In this document: piece after piece, positions 33,306 through 33,459 of the stretch
Layout: each line of letters starts with the position of its first letter
Position numbering within the stretch: position 1 is the stretch's first letter
From: Limnobacter sp. CACIAM 66H1
GTDB lineage: Bacteria; Pseudomonadota; Gammaproteobacteria; Burkholderiales; Burkholderiaceae_B
NCBI RefSeq assembly: GCF_001601825.1
Contig: NZ_LUJK01000035.1
Span: 1-33,459 of the forward strand
Length of the DNA: 33,459 nt
Reading direction: 5' to 3'
The notes under the pieces: model-generated
What the model saw: only the letters and a program-made list of their open reading frames with translations
Database searches by the model: none
Told to the model about the DNA's origin: nothing
Position numbers and translations under genes: made by a program

Positions 33306-33459
33306 CTAGGGTTTCCTCTTAGTCTTCTGCTCGGCCTTTTGCTCAGTTTTCCGCTTTCTCAGGCTGTCGTGGTCGATTTTGTAGTCGGGTTTTGAAATGC
33401 CCTGGCTTGTTGGGTCAGTGGGCAACACATTGTGAACTGCCTGGGCTCCCACCTTGGCC
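33306..33459 (-). CDS. Unrecognised gene, 3' end only
   Basis: A minus-strand frame is open from the window edge to a TAG at 33306, giving 50 residues that end in a very Lys-rich, charged tail (LRKRKTEQKAEQKTKRKP). I do not recognise the protein. It may be the last part of a larger gene upstream of the sox operon. The codon usage looks normal, but the call rests only on the open frame. Confidence 0.45.
   Translation of the reverse strand, partial: AKVGAQAVHNVLPTDPTSQGISKPDYKIDHDSLRKRKTEQKAEQKTKRKP

Overview
The window looks like a chromosomal segment of a betaproteobacterium, probably Burkholderiales and possibly a sulfur oxidiser of the Limnobacter type. This is inferred from the complete thiosulfate-oxidising sox cluster, the order surE-pcm-nlpD-rlmD, and a lexA-imuA-imuB-dnaE2 mutagenesis cassette. 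The genus cannot be proven from the sequence alone. Genes are dense, there is one tRNA, and no insertion sequence, phage or CRISPR array was seen.

Layout. 1-7000 is housekeeping: rlmN (3' end cut off by the window), ndk, a Bax-inhibitor-1 family membrane protein, then a minus-strand run yaaA-surE-pcm-nlpD-rlmD. rpoS, usually found next to nlpD, is absent there. A hairpin-rich gap at 2255-2484 ends in a strong terminator and may hold a small RNA. 7224-13207 is the SOS mutagenesis operon, headed by a LexA box: lexA, imuA (split by a frameshift at a run of nine A), imuB and dnaE2. parE faces it from the other strand.

15180-19170 is the most unusual part. It has two related ECF sigma factors, a sigma-54 enhancer-binding protein (EBP), a protein resembling a type III secretion chaperone whose start overlaps the first sigma gene's stop, and two small unknown genes. 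A GG-N10-GC sigma-54 promoter lies just upstream of the second sigma gene, which is followed by the EBP gene. This resembles the HrpS (sigma-54) to HrpL (ECF) cascade of type III secretion, but no secretion apparatus is present in the window.

19326-24436 holds tRNA-Arg(CCT) and a TRAP-type transporter unit: a lipoprotein, a solute-binding protein, and an 899-residue permease that carries an extra C-terminal NTF2-like (Cds6-type) domain behind a Pro/Ala linker. 24663-26093 encodes a receiver-TPR protein whose phosphoacceptor position is Glu.

26135-33186 is the sox operon on the minus strand: soxC-soxD-soxY-soxZ-soxA-soxX-soxB plus a periplasmic thioredoxin. SoxYZ carries the sulfur substrate on the SoxY C-terminal Cys, SoxAX attaches it, SoxB hydrolyses off sulfate, SoxCD oxidises the sulfane sulfur, and the thioredoxin probably keeps the carrier reduced. 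Palindromic AT-rich sites in front of soxC look like an operator. The window ends in the 3' end of an unrecognised minus-strand gene.
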